NCBI GenBank assembly: GCA_029863525.1
Contig: JAOTVL010000020.1
Coordinates: forward strand, 1-36,955
Length of the DNA: 36,955 bases
Direction: 5' to 3'
From: Gemmatimonadota bacterium
GTDB taxonomy: Bacteria > Gemmatimonadota > Gemmatimonadetes > Longimicrobiales > Gaopeijiaceae
The position numbers and the translations under genes are program-made. The notes beneath the pieces are model-generated. The model saw only the letters and a program-made list of their open reading frames with translations, was not told the origin of the DNA and made no database searches. Of the stretch, positions 24,542 to 31,374 are shown piece by piece (within the stretch, counting starts at the first letter, position 1; each line of letters begins with the position of its first letter).

Positions 24542-25978
24542 GTGAACGTCGACCTTCGCACCGTTACGGCGATCCAGCTCGTCGTGCTCGTCCTCTACTC
24601 GGCGGTATTGATCGGATTCGCCTTCTTCGTTTCGAGGCGCGTCCGTGGCAGCGGAAGCTTTTTCGTCGCGGATCGCGAGCTCCGGCCCGCGCTCGTGTTT
24701 TCGACGTTCCTCGCGGCCAACATCGGCGCCGGATCCATCATCGGCGCATCCGGGCTCGGCTACTCGACGGGGATCTCGGCGTGGTGGTGGGTCGGGTCAG
24801 CGGGCATCGGCTCGCTCCTCCTCGCCCTTTGGGTCGGCCCACGCATATGGCGGGTCGCCAAAGAGCACGACCTGTACACGGCCGGCGACTACCTCGAGCT
24901 CAGATACGGAAGCCCGGTACGCGCCCTCGTCGCTTCCCTGCTCTGGCTGCTGACGCTGGTCATCCTCGCCGCGCAGCTCATCGCCATGTCGCAAATCGTG
25001 GAGTGGGTCCTGGGTGTGCCCCGCTGGGTGGGTGCGGTGCTGGGCGGCGTCGTCATGACCACCTACTTCAGCGCCGGAGGCCTGCTCACCTCGGCCTGGG
25101 TGAACATGGTGCAGCTCGTGATTCTCCTCGCTGGATTCGCGATCGGCGTGCCCATGGCGCTCTCGATCGCGGGCGGGTGGGACGCCGTGGTCGCGGCGGC
25201 TCCGGCTGATCCGGCGTACTTCGACTTCTGGGCTCAGACGGGCGTCATCTTCTTCGTGTTGATCGTGCCTGCGTTCATCGTGTCACCGGGCTTGCTCCAA
25301 AAGGCCTTCGGAGCCGTCGATGAGCGCGCGATCCGGATCGGCGTCGGACTCCAAGGCGTCGTCCTTCTCGGTTTCGCCTTCGCGCCGCCGCTCGTGGGCA
25401 TGATCGCTCGCGTCTACGCCCCAGAGCTTCCGAACCCCGAGTTCGCAGTGCCGACGGTCCTCTCGATGGGGCTACCGACGCTTTTCGGGGCCCTCGGCTT
25501 GGCCGCCGTCTTCTCCGCGGAGCTCAGCAGCGCGGACGCCATCCTCTTCATGCTGTCTACCTCGCTCTCGAAGGACATCTACAAGCGGTACGTCGCCCCG
25601 GACGCGGACGACGCACGTGTCCTGTCCGTGGCGCGGAGGGCGGCGGTGGGCGGGGGTGTTCTGGGCGTCTTGCTCGCGGTCGTGATTCCTACCGTGATCG
25701 ACTCGCTGACCGTCTTCTACTCCATCCTGAGCGTCAGCTTGTTCGTACCCGTCGTAGCCGGCCTGCACACGCGCCGCCCAGGCGTACCCGAGGCGGTCGC
25801 CGCGATCGGTGTGGGTGTGACGACGCTCTTCGCGGTGCGCCTCTCGGCGTTGGGTGAGATTTCGCGGTGGTTCGACCCGACGGCGCTCGGGATCGCGGCG
25901 TCGGCCGTGACGTTCGCGGTGGTCTTCCTCATGCGCCGACCCCGGTCCGAGGTGCCAGACCCTGAGCCGGGTGGTTGA
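24542..25978 (+). CDS. Sodium:solute symporter (SSS family)
   Basis: 478 residues with about 13 predicted membrane helices. It starts with AIQLVVLVLYSAVLIGFAFF, then GSGSFFVADRELRPALVFSTFLAANIGAGSIIGASGLGYSTG, the typical SSS second-helix region; YTAGDYLELRYGSPVRAL and AVFSAELSSADAILFMLSTSLSKDIY are also family marks. It takes up an organic solute with sodium; the solute is not readable, but its place after an exported peptidase suggests an amino acid or peptide product. GTG 24542 is the start at the beginning of the first helix; there is no close ribosome binding site. It converges with the alcohol dehydrogenase gene 12 bases away, leaving no room for a terminator between them. Confidence 0.9.
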   Translation: MNVDLRTVTAIQLVVLVLYSAVLIGFAFFVSRRVRGSGSFFVADRELRPALVFSTFLAANIGAGSIIGASGLGYSTGISAWWWVGSAGIGSLLLALWVGPRIWRVAKEHDLYTAGDYLELRYGSPVRALVASLLWLLTLVILAAQLIAMSQIVEWVLGVPRWVGAVLGGVVMTTYFSAGGLLTSAWVNMVQLVILLAGFAIGVPMALSIAGGWDAVVAAAPADPAYFDFWAQTGVIFFVLIVPAFIVSPGLLQKAFGAVDERAIRIGVGLQGVVLLGFAFAPPLVGMIARVYAPELPNPEFAVPTVLSMGLPTLFGALGLAAVFSAELSSADAILFMLSTSLSKDIYKRYVAPDADDARVLSVARRAAVGGGVLGVLLAVVIPTVIDSLTVFYSILSVSLFVPVVAGLHTRRPGVPEAVAAIGVGVTTLFAVRLSALGEISRWFDPTALGIAASAVTFAVVFLMRRPRSEVPDPEPGG

Positions 25979-25990
25979 CCCGGGCTGATG

Positions 25991-27043
25991 CTACGCCTGC
26001 GGCAACAACACCACCTTGTTCCAACCGGGTTCACGCGCCGCGAACCGACGGTACGCCTCGACGCCCTCGGAGAGCGGGAGCCGGTGGGAAATGAGCGACG
26101 CGATGAGATCGGCGTTCCGCAGCGCGAGCTCGAGGGACGCCGGCATGTACCGGCGCGCCGGACAGCGACCCGCCGCATAGCTGAGGTTTCGGTCGTACAT
26201 CTCTCCCGGAGACAGCGCGAGGTGTGCCTCGGTGTGCACGCCGAGCGCCGCGAGTCTGCCGCCTGGCCTCAGTAGGTCGGCAGCGGCCCGCGTCGCGGCC
26301 GCGGAGCCGACGGCTTCGATCGCCGCGTCTGCGCCCCTTCCCTCTGTCGCTTCGTCGACAACTGTGCGCGGGTCGTCCGTCTCGAAGCTCACCGCCGTGG
26401 CACCGAACAGCTCCGCCGTCTCCAGTCGCGTCGGCACTGAGTCGACCGCGACCACTCGGGCCGCGCCGCGATCCAGAGCGGTCACGATCGCGAGCAGCCC
26501 AACCGGGCCACATCCCACCACCGCGACCACGTCCCCCCGGCCGACTCCGGCGAGATCGGCACCGAAGGTGGCCGTCGACAGGATGTCTCCTGCCAAGAGA
26601 CCCACCGCGTCGTCGAGGCCGTCCGGCACCGAGACGAGCGTACCATCGGCGAGGGGCACCCGAACGAGCTCCGCCTGGGCGCCGTGGAGTCCCTGCCCCT
26701 GCTCGACCCATCCGAAGAGCTGCCCGCGAAGGCACCGAGCGGTGAGGCCGCTGGCGCAAAAGAAGCAGGATCCGCAGCTCGTGGTGAACGGCGCGACGAC
26801 CCGGTCCCCCACAGAAAATCCCGTCACGCCGGACCCTACCTCGATCACGTCGCCCAGCAGCTCGTGGCCCATGACGGTTCCGACGTCGAGTCCAACTTCG
26901 CGACCGAAGTACGGGTGAAGATCGGACCCGCAAATACCCGCGGCGCGAACGCCGACGAGTACGTCCGTGTCGTCGACGAGCTCGGCGTCGGGGACATCCT
27001 CGAAGCGGAGAGTCTCGACGGACTGGAAGGTGATCGCTTTCAC
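25991..27043 (-). CDS. Zinc-dependent alcohol/polyol dehydrogenase (MDR family)
   Basis: 350 residues, standard length. The catalytic zinc site is Cys 38 (AAGICGSDLHPYFG) and the His 60-Glu 61 pair (GTVMGHELLGDV); the structural zinc site is complete with Cys 90, 93, 96 and 104 (SCGSCFFCASGLTARC). The nucleotide-binding motif VAVVGCGPVGLLAI and VVAVDSVPTR (acidic end of beta-2) favour NAD over NADP. It oxidises an alcohol or polyol, or reduces the matching carbonyl; sorbitol/threonine dehydrogenase-like members are the closest in style. The GTG start at 27043 lies three bases after the DUF3127 stop, and no separate ribosome binding site is clear, so coupling is likely. Confidence 0.88.
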   Translation of the reverse strand: MKAITFQSVETLRFEDVPDAELVDDTDVLVGVRAAGICGSDLHPYFGREVGLDVGTVMGHELLGDVIEVGSGVTGFSVGDRVVAPFTTSCGSCFFCASGLTARCLRGQLFGWVEQGQGLHGAQAELVRVPLADGTLVSVPDGLDDAVGLLAGDILSTATFGADLAGVGRGDVVAVVGCGPVGLLAIVTALDRGAARVVAVDSVPTRLETAELFGATAVSFETDDPRTVVDEATEGRGADAAIEAVGSAAATRAAADLLRPGGRLAALGVHTEAHLALSPGEMYDRNLSYAAGRCPARRYMPASLELALRNADLIASLISHRLPLSEGVEAYRRFAAREPGWNKVVLLPQA

Positions 27044-27046
27044 GGC

Positions 27047-27406
27047 TCAGAACGGAAGGCCGTCGTCTCCACCTTCATCGAAGTCCGCGGGGGGTTCCGG
27101 CCATGGCTCTCCTCCGTCCGCGGACGGTGCGTCGGAGCTTTCCCGGTCGACGCGCCACGCCTTCACGTCCGTGTACCAGCGACCGTTGTACTCCCGGCTC
27201 TGGATGTCGATGTACGCGGTGAGCGTCTCGCCCTCCGACACACCGAACTTGTCGATGTTGTCTCCCCACTGGACGATGCACACCTGCTTCGGATACTGCC
27301 CTGCGGTCTCGAGAATGAACTCCTGCTTTCGCCAGGTCCCGTTCTTTCCGGTGCCCGACTGCTCCTCGAGGATGTCGATGACCTTGCCCGTGATCTGTAG
27401 ATCCAT
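27047..27406 (-). CDS. DUF3127 OB-fold-like protein with SSB-type acidic tail
   Basis: 119 residues. The first 85 match DUF3127, best known from Bacteroidota: MDLQITGKVIDILEEQSGTG, WRKQEFILETAGQYPKQVCI, ESEG-type turn and DIQSREYNGRWYTDVKAWRV. These are small beta-barrel proteins thought to resemble single-stranded DNA-binding proteins. The tail is Pro- and acid-rich and ends GGDDGLPF, close to the DDDIPF tip by which bacterial SSB recruits repair and replication proteins. DNA binding is inferred, not shown. The ATG at 27406 has GAAGGG five bases upstream. It lies between a PP2C phosphatase and a dehydrogenase on the same strand, a setting that does not explain its job. Confidence 0.75.
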   Translation of the reverse strand: MDLQITGKVIDILEEQSGTGKNGTWRKQEFILETAGQYPKQVCIVQWGDNIDKFGVSEGETLTAYIDIQSREYNGRWYTDVKAWRVDRESSDAPSADGGEPWPEPPADFDEGGDDGLPF

Positions 27407-27460
27407 GAATCCCTTCTGACGATCGATGGTGGTTGTTCGTTGTGTCGAAGGCCCGACGGA

Positions 27461-28318
27461 TCAGAGACCGTCGGATCTCATGGCACGCCCAACGATGACG
27501 GTGACGTTGTCGGTACCACCGTCATCGAGCGCGTCCTGGACGAGCAGCTCGCAGCTGGAGCGCGCATCGCTCATGCTACTGAGTCGACTCTTGATCTGCT
27601 CGTCGGACACGTGCTTCGTGAGTCCGTCGCTGCAGAGGAGGACCACGTTACCCCAGTCCCGAGTGACACGTGTCACGACGGGGGCGGCCTCGTCTCCTCC
27701 GATCGAACTCGAAAGAACGTCGGCCCACCGAGACTTGTTGGCCACGGTCTGCGTCAGCGAGCCTTGGTCGACGAGTACCTGGGCCAGAGTCTGATCTCTC
27801 GTGATCTGGGTCAGTTCGCCGTCGCGCAGAATGTAGCAGCGGGAATCGCCCACCTGAAGCAGATACGCCTCGGGCCAAAGGCCGAGGAACAGCGTGAGGG
27901 TGGTCGAGAACTTCCGCTCCCCCCCAGCGCGCTCCGCCTTCTGCAGAAGACTCTCGTGGCAGGCGAGCGCTGCGTCGTGCAACAGACGACTGAATGCCTC
28001 CGGATCCTCGGACTGGTCGTGTTCGGCGTCATGGAAGGATTCCGACACCCGCGAGATCAACTCCTGCACGGCCGTCCGGGCTGCTTCCTCGCCCCCACGC
28101 CGACCTCCAACACCGTCGGCGACCATGGCGAGCGACGCGAGACGTTCAGCGTGCAGTACGCTCCGGCCTTGTTCGTCGATGCTCGTCGCGTCGACCGTGA
28201 CGCCTCGCGCCAGCGCGCCCACGAAGAAATGATCCTGGTTGTCTTCGCGGACCATCCCACGATGCGTAAGCCCCCACGCATCGATCTGGGAGAACTTCGG
28301 CCTGATCAGACCGCCCAT
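27461..28318 (-). CDS. PP2C-type serine/threonine protein phosphatase
   Basis: 285 residues, cytoplasmic. All main PPM motifs are seen in order: GLTHRGMVREDNQDHFFV (Arg and Asp of motif 1), AMVADGVGGRRGGEEAA (metal Asp and Gly), LLQVGDSRCYILRDGEL, LLCSDGLTKHVSDEQI and GGTDNVTVIV. It removes phosphate from Ser/Thr of proteins in a Mn/Mg-dependent way, usually opposing an Hanks-type kinase; no kinase is visible in the window. It is somewhat longer than minimal Stp/PrpC (about 245) owing to an insert after motif 1 (GALARGVTVDATSIDEQGRS). ATG 28318 follows GGGGGCGAT; GTG 28351 is an alternative. It is divergent from the aldolase gene with 157 bases between. Confidence 0.9.
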   Translation of the reverse strand: MGGLIRPKFSQIDAWGLTHRGMVREDNQDHFFVGALARGVTVDATSIDEQGRSVLHAERLASLAMVADGVGGRRGGEEAARTAVQELISRVSESFHDAEHDQSEDPEAFSRLLHDAALACHESLLQKAERAGGERKFSTTLTLFLGLWPEAYLLQVGDSRCYILRDGELTQITRDQTLAQVLVDQGSLTQTVANKSRWADVLSSSIGGDEAAPVVTRVTRDWGNVVLLCSDGLTKHVSDEQIKSRLSSMSDARSSCELLVQDALDDGGTDNVTVIVGRAMRSDGL

Positions 28319-28475
28319 CGGATCGCCCCCGCTGTGGCCCCTGTCGGTCACGCGCCATCACCACCCACCAAGTACGGGGTGGGCGCTCAACCTACGCCCC
28401 TCACGGGGCTCCAGAAAGCCTTAGATTGTGCCCGTCACCGAAATCGTACTCGACCCTTCAGCTCCCACGCCTGTC

Positions 28476-29510
28476 ATGCCGATCGCCACACCCGCTCAGT
28501 TCTCCCAGATGCTGGATTCGGCCCAGGACGCCGGATACGCCTACCCCGCCATCAACTGCACCTCGATCATCACGCTGAACGCAGCGATGAAAGGCTTCGC
28601 GGACTGCAAGTCGGACGGCATCATCCAGTTCTCGACCGGTGCGGGGCAATTCGCATCGGGGCTGAACGCCAAGGACGCGGCCCACGGCTGCATCATCCTG
28701 GCGGAGGCGGCGCACCGGCTGGCTGAGCAGTACGACGTGCTCATCGCCTTGAACACGGACCACTGTCAGCCCGAGAAGGCGGAAGGATTTCTCGAGCCGC
28801 TCATCGAGGCGACGATCGCCCGCAGGGCTCGCGGCGAGAACAACCTCTTCCAGAATCACATGCTCGACGCCTCGATCCTGCCGCTTGCCGAGAATATCGC
28901 CATCTCCAAGCGATACCTGGAAATGTGCGCCGAGCACGAAATCATTCTCGAAGTCGAGGCCGGGGTGGTGGGCGGAGAGGAGGACGGCGCCGCGGGAACC
29001 GAGGACATGCCCGAGGAGAAGCTGTACACCACGCCCGAGGACATGCTCGCGATCTACGAGGCCCTCCACGACGTGGGCCGTTTCACCTTCGCCGCCACCT
29101 TCGGGAACGTACATGGCCATTACAAGCCGGGGGCCGTGAAGCTGCGGCCGCACATCCTCAGGGACGGACAGGCCGCGGTCATCGAGAAGCACGGCAAAGA
29201 CGCGGAAATGGACCTCGTCTTCCACGGCGGCTCTGGAAGCCTCCTCGAGGAGATCCGCGAGACGCTCGACTACGGCGTTATCAAGATGAACGTCGACACC
29301 GACGCACAGTACGCGTTCACGCGCCCCATCGTGGACCACGTCATGAAAGCGTACGACTCGGTGCTCAAGGTCGACGGCGAGATCGGCGACAAGAAGCTCT
29401 ACGACCCCCGCTCGTACCTGAAGAAGGCGGAGCAGAGCATGGCGGAACGGGTCGGCGTGGCGTGTGGCGACCTGCTCAGCGAGGGGAAAACGCTCTTCGG
29501 GCAGATCTGA
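28476..29510 (+). CDS. fba: Class II fructose-bisphosphate aldolase
   Basis: Splits fructose-1,6-bisphosphate into dihydroxyacetone phosphate and glyceraldehyde-3-phosphate, and the reverse for gluconeogenesis. 344 residues, the same length as the mycobacterial enzyme, starting with the shared MPIATP. Seen motifs: YAYPAINCTS, ALNTDHC with catalytic Asp 95 and zinc His 96, LEVEAGVVGGEEDG, ATFGNVHGHYKPG with zinc His 213, VFHGGSGS with zinc His 250, and KMNVDTDAQYAFT. This is a class IIA enzyme. ATG 28476 is chosen over GTG 28428 by the shared N-terminus, although neither has a ribosome binding site. A hairpin after the stop may end the transcript. With PEP synthase upstream in the window, the set covers two gluconeogenic steps. 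Confidence 0.96.
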   Translation: MPIATPAQFSQMLDSAQDAGYAYPAINCTSIITLNAAMKGFADCKSDGIIQFSTGAGQFASGLNAKDAAHGCIILAEAAHRLAEQYDVLIALNTDHCQPEKAEGFLEPLIEATIARRARGENNLFQNHMLDASILPLAENIAISKRYLEMCAEHEIILEVEAGVVGGEEDGAAGTEDMPEEKLYTTPEDMLAIYEALHDVGRFTFAATFGNVHGHYKPGAVKLRPHILRDGQAAVIEKHGKDAEMDLVFHGGSGSLLEEIRETLDYGVIKMNVDTDAQYAFTRPIVDHVMKAYDSVLKVDGEIGDKKLYDPRSYLKKAEQSMAERVGVACGDLLSEGKTLFGQI

Positions 29511-29530
29511 CGGGAGAGCCGCGAAAAGGG

Positions 29531-29556
29531 GGGGAGGAGCGCGACTCCCCGGTTTC
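29531..29556 (+). terminator. Probable terminator after the aldolase gene
   Basis: GGGGAG (29531-29536) pairs with CTCCCC (29545-29550) around an eight-base loop and is followed by GGTTTCT. The stem is short but GC-rich, and the U tract is weak. It lies 20 bases after the aldolase stop and before the hydrolase gene. Confidence 0.45.
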
Positions 29557-29559
29557 TAC

Positions 29560-29565
29560 TAGATT
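29560..29565 (+). promoter_or_regulatory. Possible -10 element for leaderless start of the hydrolase
   Basis: TAGATT lies five bases before the ATG at 29571, in an AT-rich patch, and no ribosome binding site is present. This TANNNT-next-to-ATG layout is typical of leaderless mRNAs in several phyla. No good -35 box is seen. Confidence 0.3.
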
Positions 29566-29570
29566 ACTTA

Positions 29571-30671
29571 ATGCTCCGTGGCTACCTACGGACCGCTCGT
29601 TACGCGCAAAGCTGGAAAGCGGGCGGTGACGTCACGGTTCACGAACTCACGATCGACCGCGAAGGCCGCGAGGTCCCCGCGAGTCTCGTGCTCCCCGCCA
29701 ACGCACGCGGGCGCGTTCCTGCTTGGATCGCGATCGGGGGCGTTTCGCGCATGGGGCGCTTCCATCCGCAACTCGTCCGTTTCGCCGAAGCGCTGGGCGC
29801 CAGCGGCGCCGCCGTCCTGGTCCCCGAGATTCCAGAGTGGACCGACCTGCACGTCTCACCTGCAGTCATAGGACCGACCCTTCGGGCCTCCATCGACGCC
29901 CTACGAGAGCGGCCCGAAGTCGTCCCGGACCGATTCGGGGCAATCGGGTTCTCCTTCGGGGCGCCCGGACTCGCGATCGCCGCGTCGGAGCCCGAGATCG
30001 CCGAGCAGATCTCCGGCATCGTCTTGTTCGGCGGATACTACTGCCTCGACAGGACCGTCCGATGCCTCCTGACGGGCCGTCATGAATGGGAAGGAGTCGA
30101 GCACTCGCTGAATCCCGATCCCTACGGGCGATGGGTGCTGGCGAGCAATCACTTGACCTCGGTGCCCGGCTGCGAGGACGCGAAGGACGTGGCGGCCTCG
30201 CTGCGCACGCTGGCGGCCGCGGCGAGTGAGAGGCGAGTGTCGGCGTGGGAGCCGGAGCACGACGACCTGATCCGCGATCTGCGTGCGGGTCTCCCGAGCG
30301 AGCGGCAGGAGCTCTTCGACTGCTTCGCGACGCCTACCGTGTCACCGCGCCCCGACGTCGACCTCTGCTCAGAGCTCGCGAGCCGGCTCGCGGACGCGTG
30401 CCGCAGGATCGATCCCCTCCTCGACTTGGCGTCCAGCCTGGAAGGAGTGACGCTTCCCACTCAGGTCATTCACGGTCGCGGCGATCGACTCGTCCCTTTC
30501 ACGGAAGCCTATCGCCTCATGGCCGGCTTCAGCGACGGTGTGCGCAGGGGGGCGACGGTGACTGGGCTGTTCAACCACAGCAAGGAACACTCGCCCCCCG
30601 CCCTGATGAGCCGGCTGACCGAGCAAGCCAAGCTGTTCATGGCCCTTCGGGACATGATCAACACCGTGTAA
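29571..30671 (+). CDS. Alpha/beta hydrolase
   Basis: 366 residues, cytoplasmic. The nucleophile elbow is GAIGFSFGAPG with Ser 128; the acid is Asp 305 in VIHGRGDRLVPF, and the His is probably 336 or 340 in LFNHSKEHSP. The strand before the elbow (WIAIGGVSRMGRFHPQ) gives the oxyanion loop. A large helical insert (about residues 165-280), rich in acidic and Arg residues, forms a lid. It should hydrolyse an ester, amide or similar bond; the substrate is unknown. ATG 29571 has no ribosome binding site and may be used as a leaderless start. The methyltransferase gene follows after 25 bases and is probably on the same transcript. Confidence 0.78.
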   Translation: MLRGYLRTARYAQSWKAGGDVTVHELTIDREGREVPASLVLPANARGRVPAWIAIGGVSRMGRFHPQLVRFAEALGASGAAVLVPEIPEWTDLHVSPAVIGPTLRASIDALRERPEVVPDRFGAIGFSFGAPGLAIAASEPEIAEQISGIVLFGGYYCLDRTVRCLLTGRHEWEGVEHSLNPDPYGRWVLASNHLTSVPGCEDAKDVAASLRTLAAAASERRVSAWEPEHDDLIRDLRAGLPSERQELFDCFATPTVSPRPDVDLCSELASRLADACRRIDPLLDLASSLEGVTLPTQVIHGRGDRLVPFTEAYRLMAGFSDGVRRGATVTGLFNHSKEHSPPALMSRLTEQAKLFMALRDMINTV

Positions 30672-30696
30672 CGGGGAGCGCGGTGGATCTGGAGGC

Positions 30697-31374
30697 ATGG
30701 GGTTGAGGGTCGAGCGTACCGGTTCGGGTGAGGCACCCTGCTCCCCGGAACGGTTGCTGGCCGTCTTCGGCGACCTCGACATCTATCTCTTCGATCAGCT
30801 GCTGCGTGGCCGTATCACGCCGCGCATGCGAGTGCTCGACGCGGGCTGCGGAGGCGGCAGGAACGCGCTCTACCTCATGCGATGCGGCTCCGACGTGTTC
30901 GGCATCGATGCCGACCCGAACGAAGTCGCGCGGATCCAGGCGATGGCCGCTGAGCATGCCCCGGGGCTCGAGTCGACCAACTTCCGCGTCGCGCGGTTGA
31001 CCGACATCCCCTTTCCCGCCGCGTTCTTCGACGCCGTGATCTGCAGCGCGGTCCTGCACTTCGCCGAGAACGAGTCAGAGTTCGAAGGGAGCGTCGGTGA
31101 GATGTGGCGCGTACTTCGTCCTGGCGGCGTGTTCTTCGCGCGACTGGCGTCGACGATCGGTGTCGAGGGCCGAGTCGAACGACGCGAGGGTCGCTGGCAC
31201 CGACTCCCCGACGGCAGCGACCGTTTCCTCGTGGACGAAGCCTACCTCCTGAGCCTCACGCGGACACTGGGTGCGACCCTGCTCGATCCCCTGAAGACCA
31301 CGAACGTGCAGAACCTGAGGGCCATGACCACCTGGGTCCTCGGCAAGCCCGAGCCGGCGGCGGGCACCCTCTAG
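30697..31374 (+). CDS. Class I SAM-dependent methyltransferase
   Basis: 225 residues. Motif I is MRVLDAGCGGGRNALYL (about 44-60), followed by VFGIDADPNE (acidic residue binding the ribose), FRVARLTDIPFPAAFFDAVICSAVLHF (motifs II/III) and MWRVLRPGGVFFARL. It is a UbiE/methyltransferase-11-type enzyme; the acceptor is unknown. ATG 30697 is preceded by GGAGG only one base away, so the in-frame TTG at 30703, with seven bases of spacing, is a real alternative. The stop TAG (31372-31374) overlaps the stop of the opposing S9 peptidase gene within the palindrome CTAG. Confidence 0.85.
   Translation: MGLRVERTGSGEAPCSPERLLAVFGDLDIYLFDQLLRGRITPRMRVLDAGCGGGRNALYLMRCGSDVFGIDADPNEVARIQAMAAEHAPGLESTNFRVARLTDIPFPAAFFDAVICSAVLHFAENESEFEGSVGEMWRVLRPGGVFFARLASTIGVEGRVERREGRWHRLPDGSDRFLVDEAYLLSLTRTLGATLLDPLKTTNVQNLRAMTTWVLGKPEPAAGTL

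Noticed and set aside
28428..28475. GTG start giving 16 more residues on the aldolase
   Set aside because: The shared MPIATP start and exact 344-residue length with the mycobacterial enzyme favour ATG 28476.
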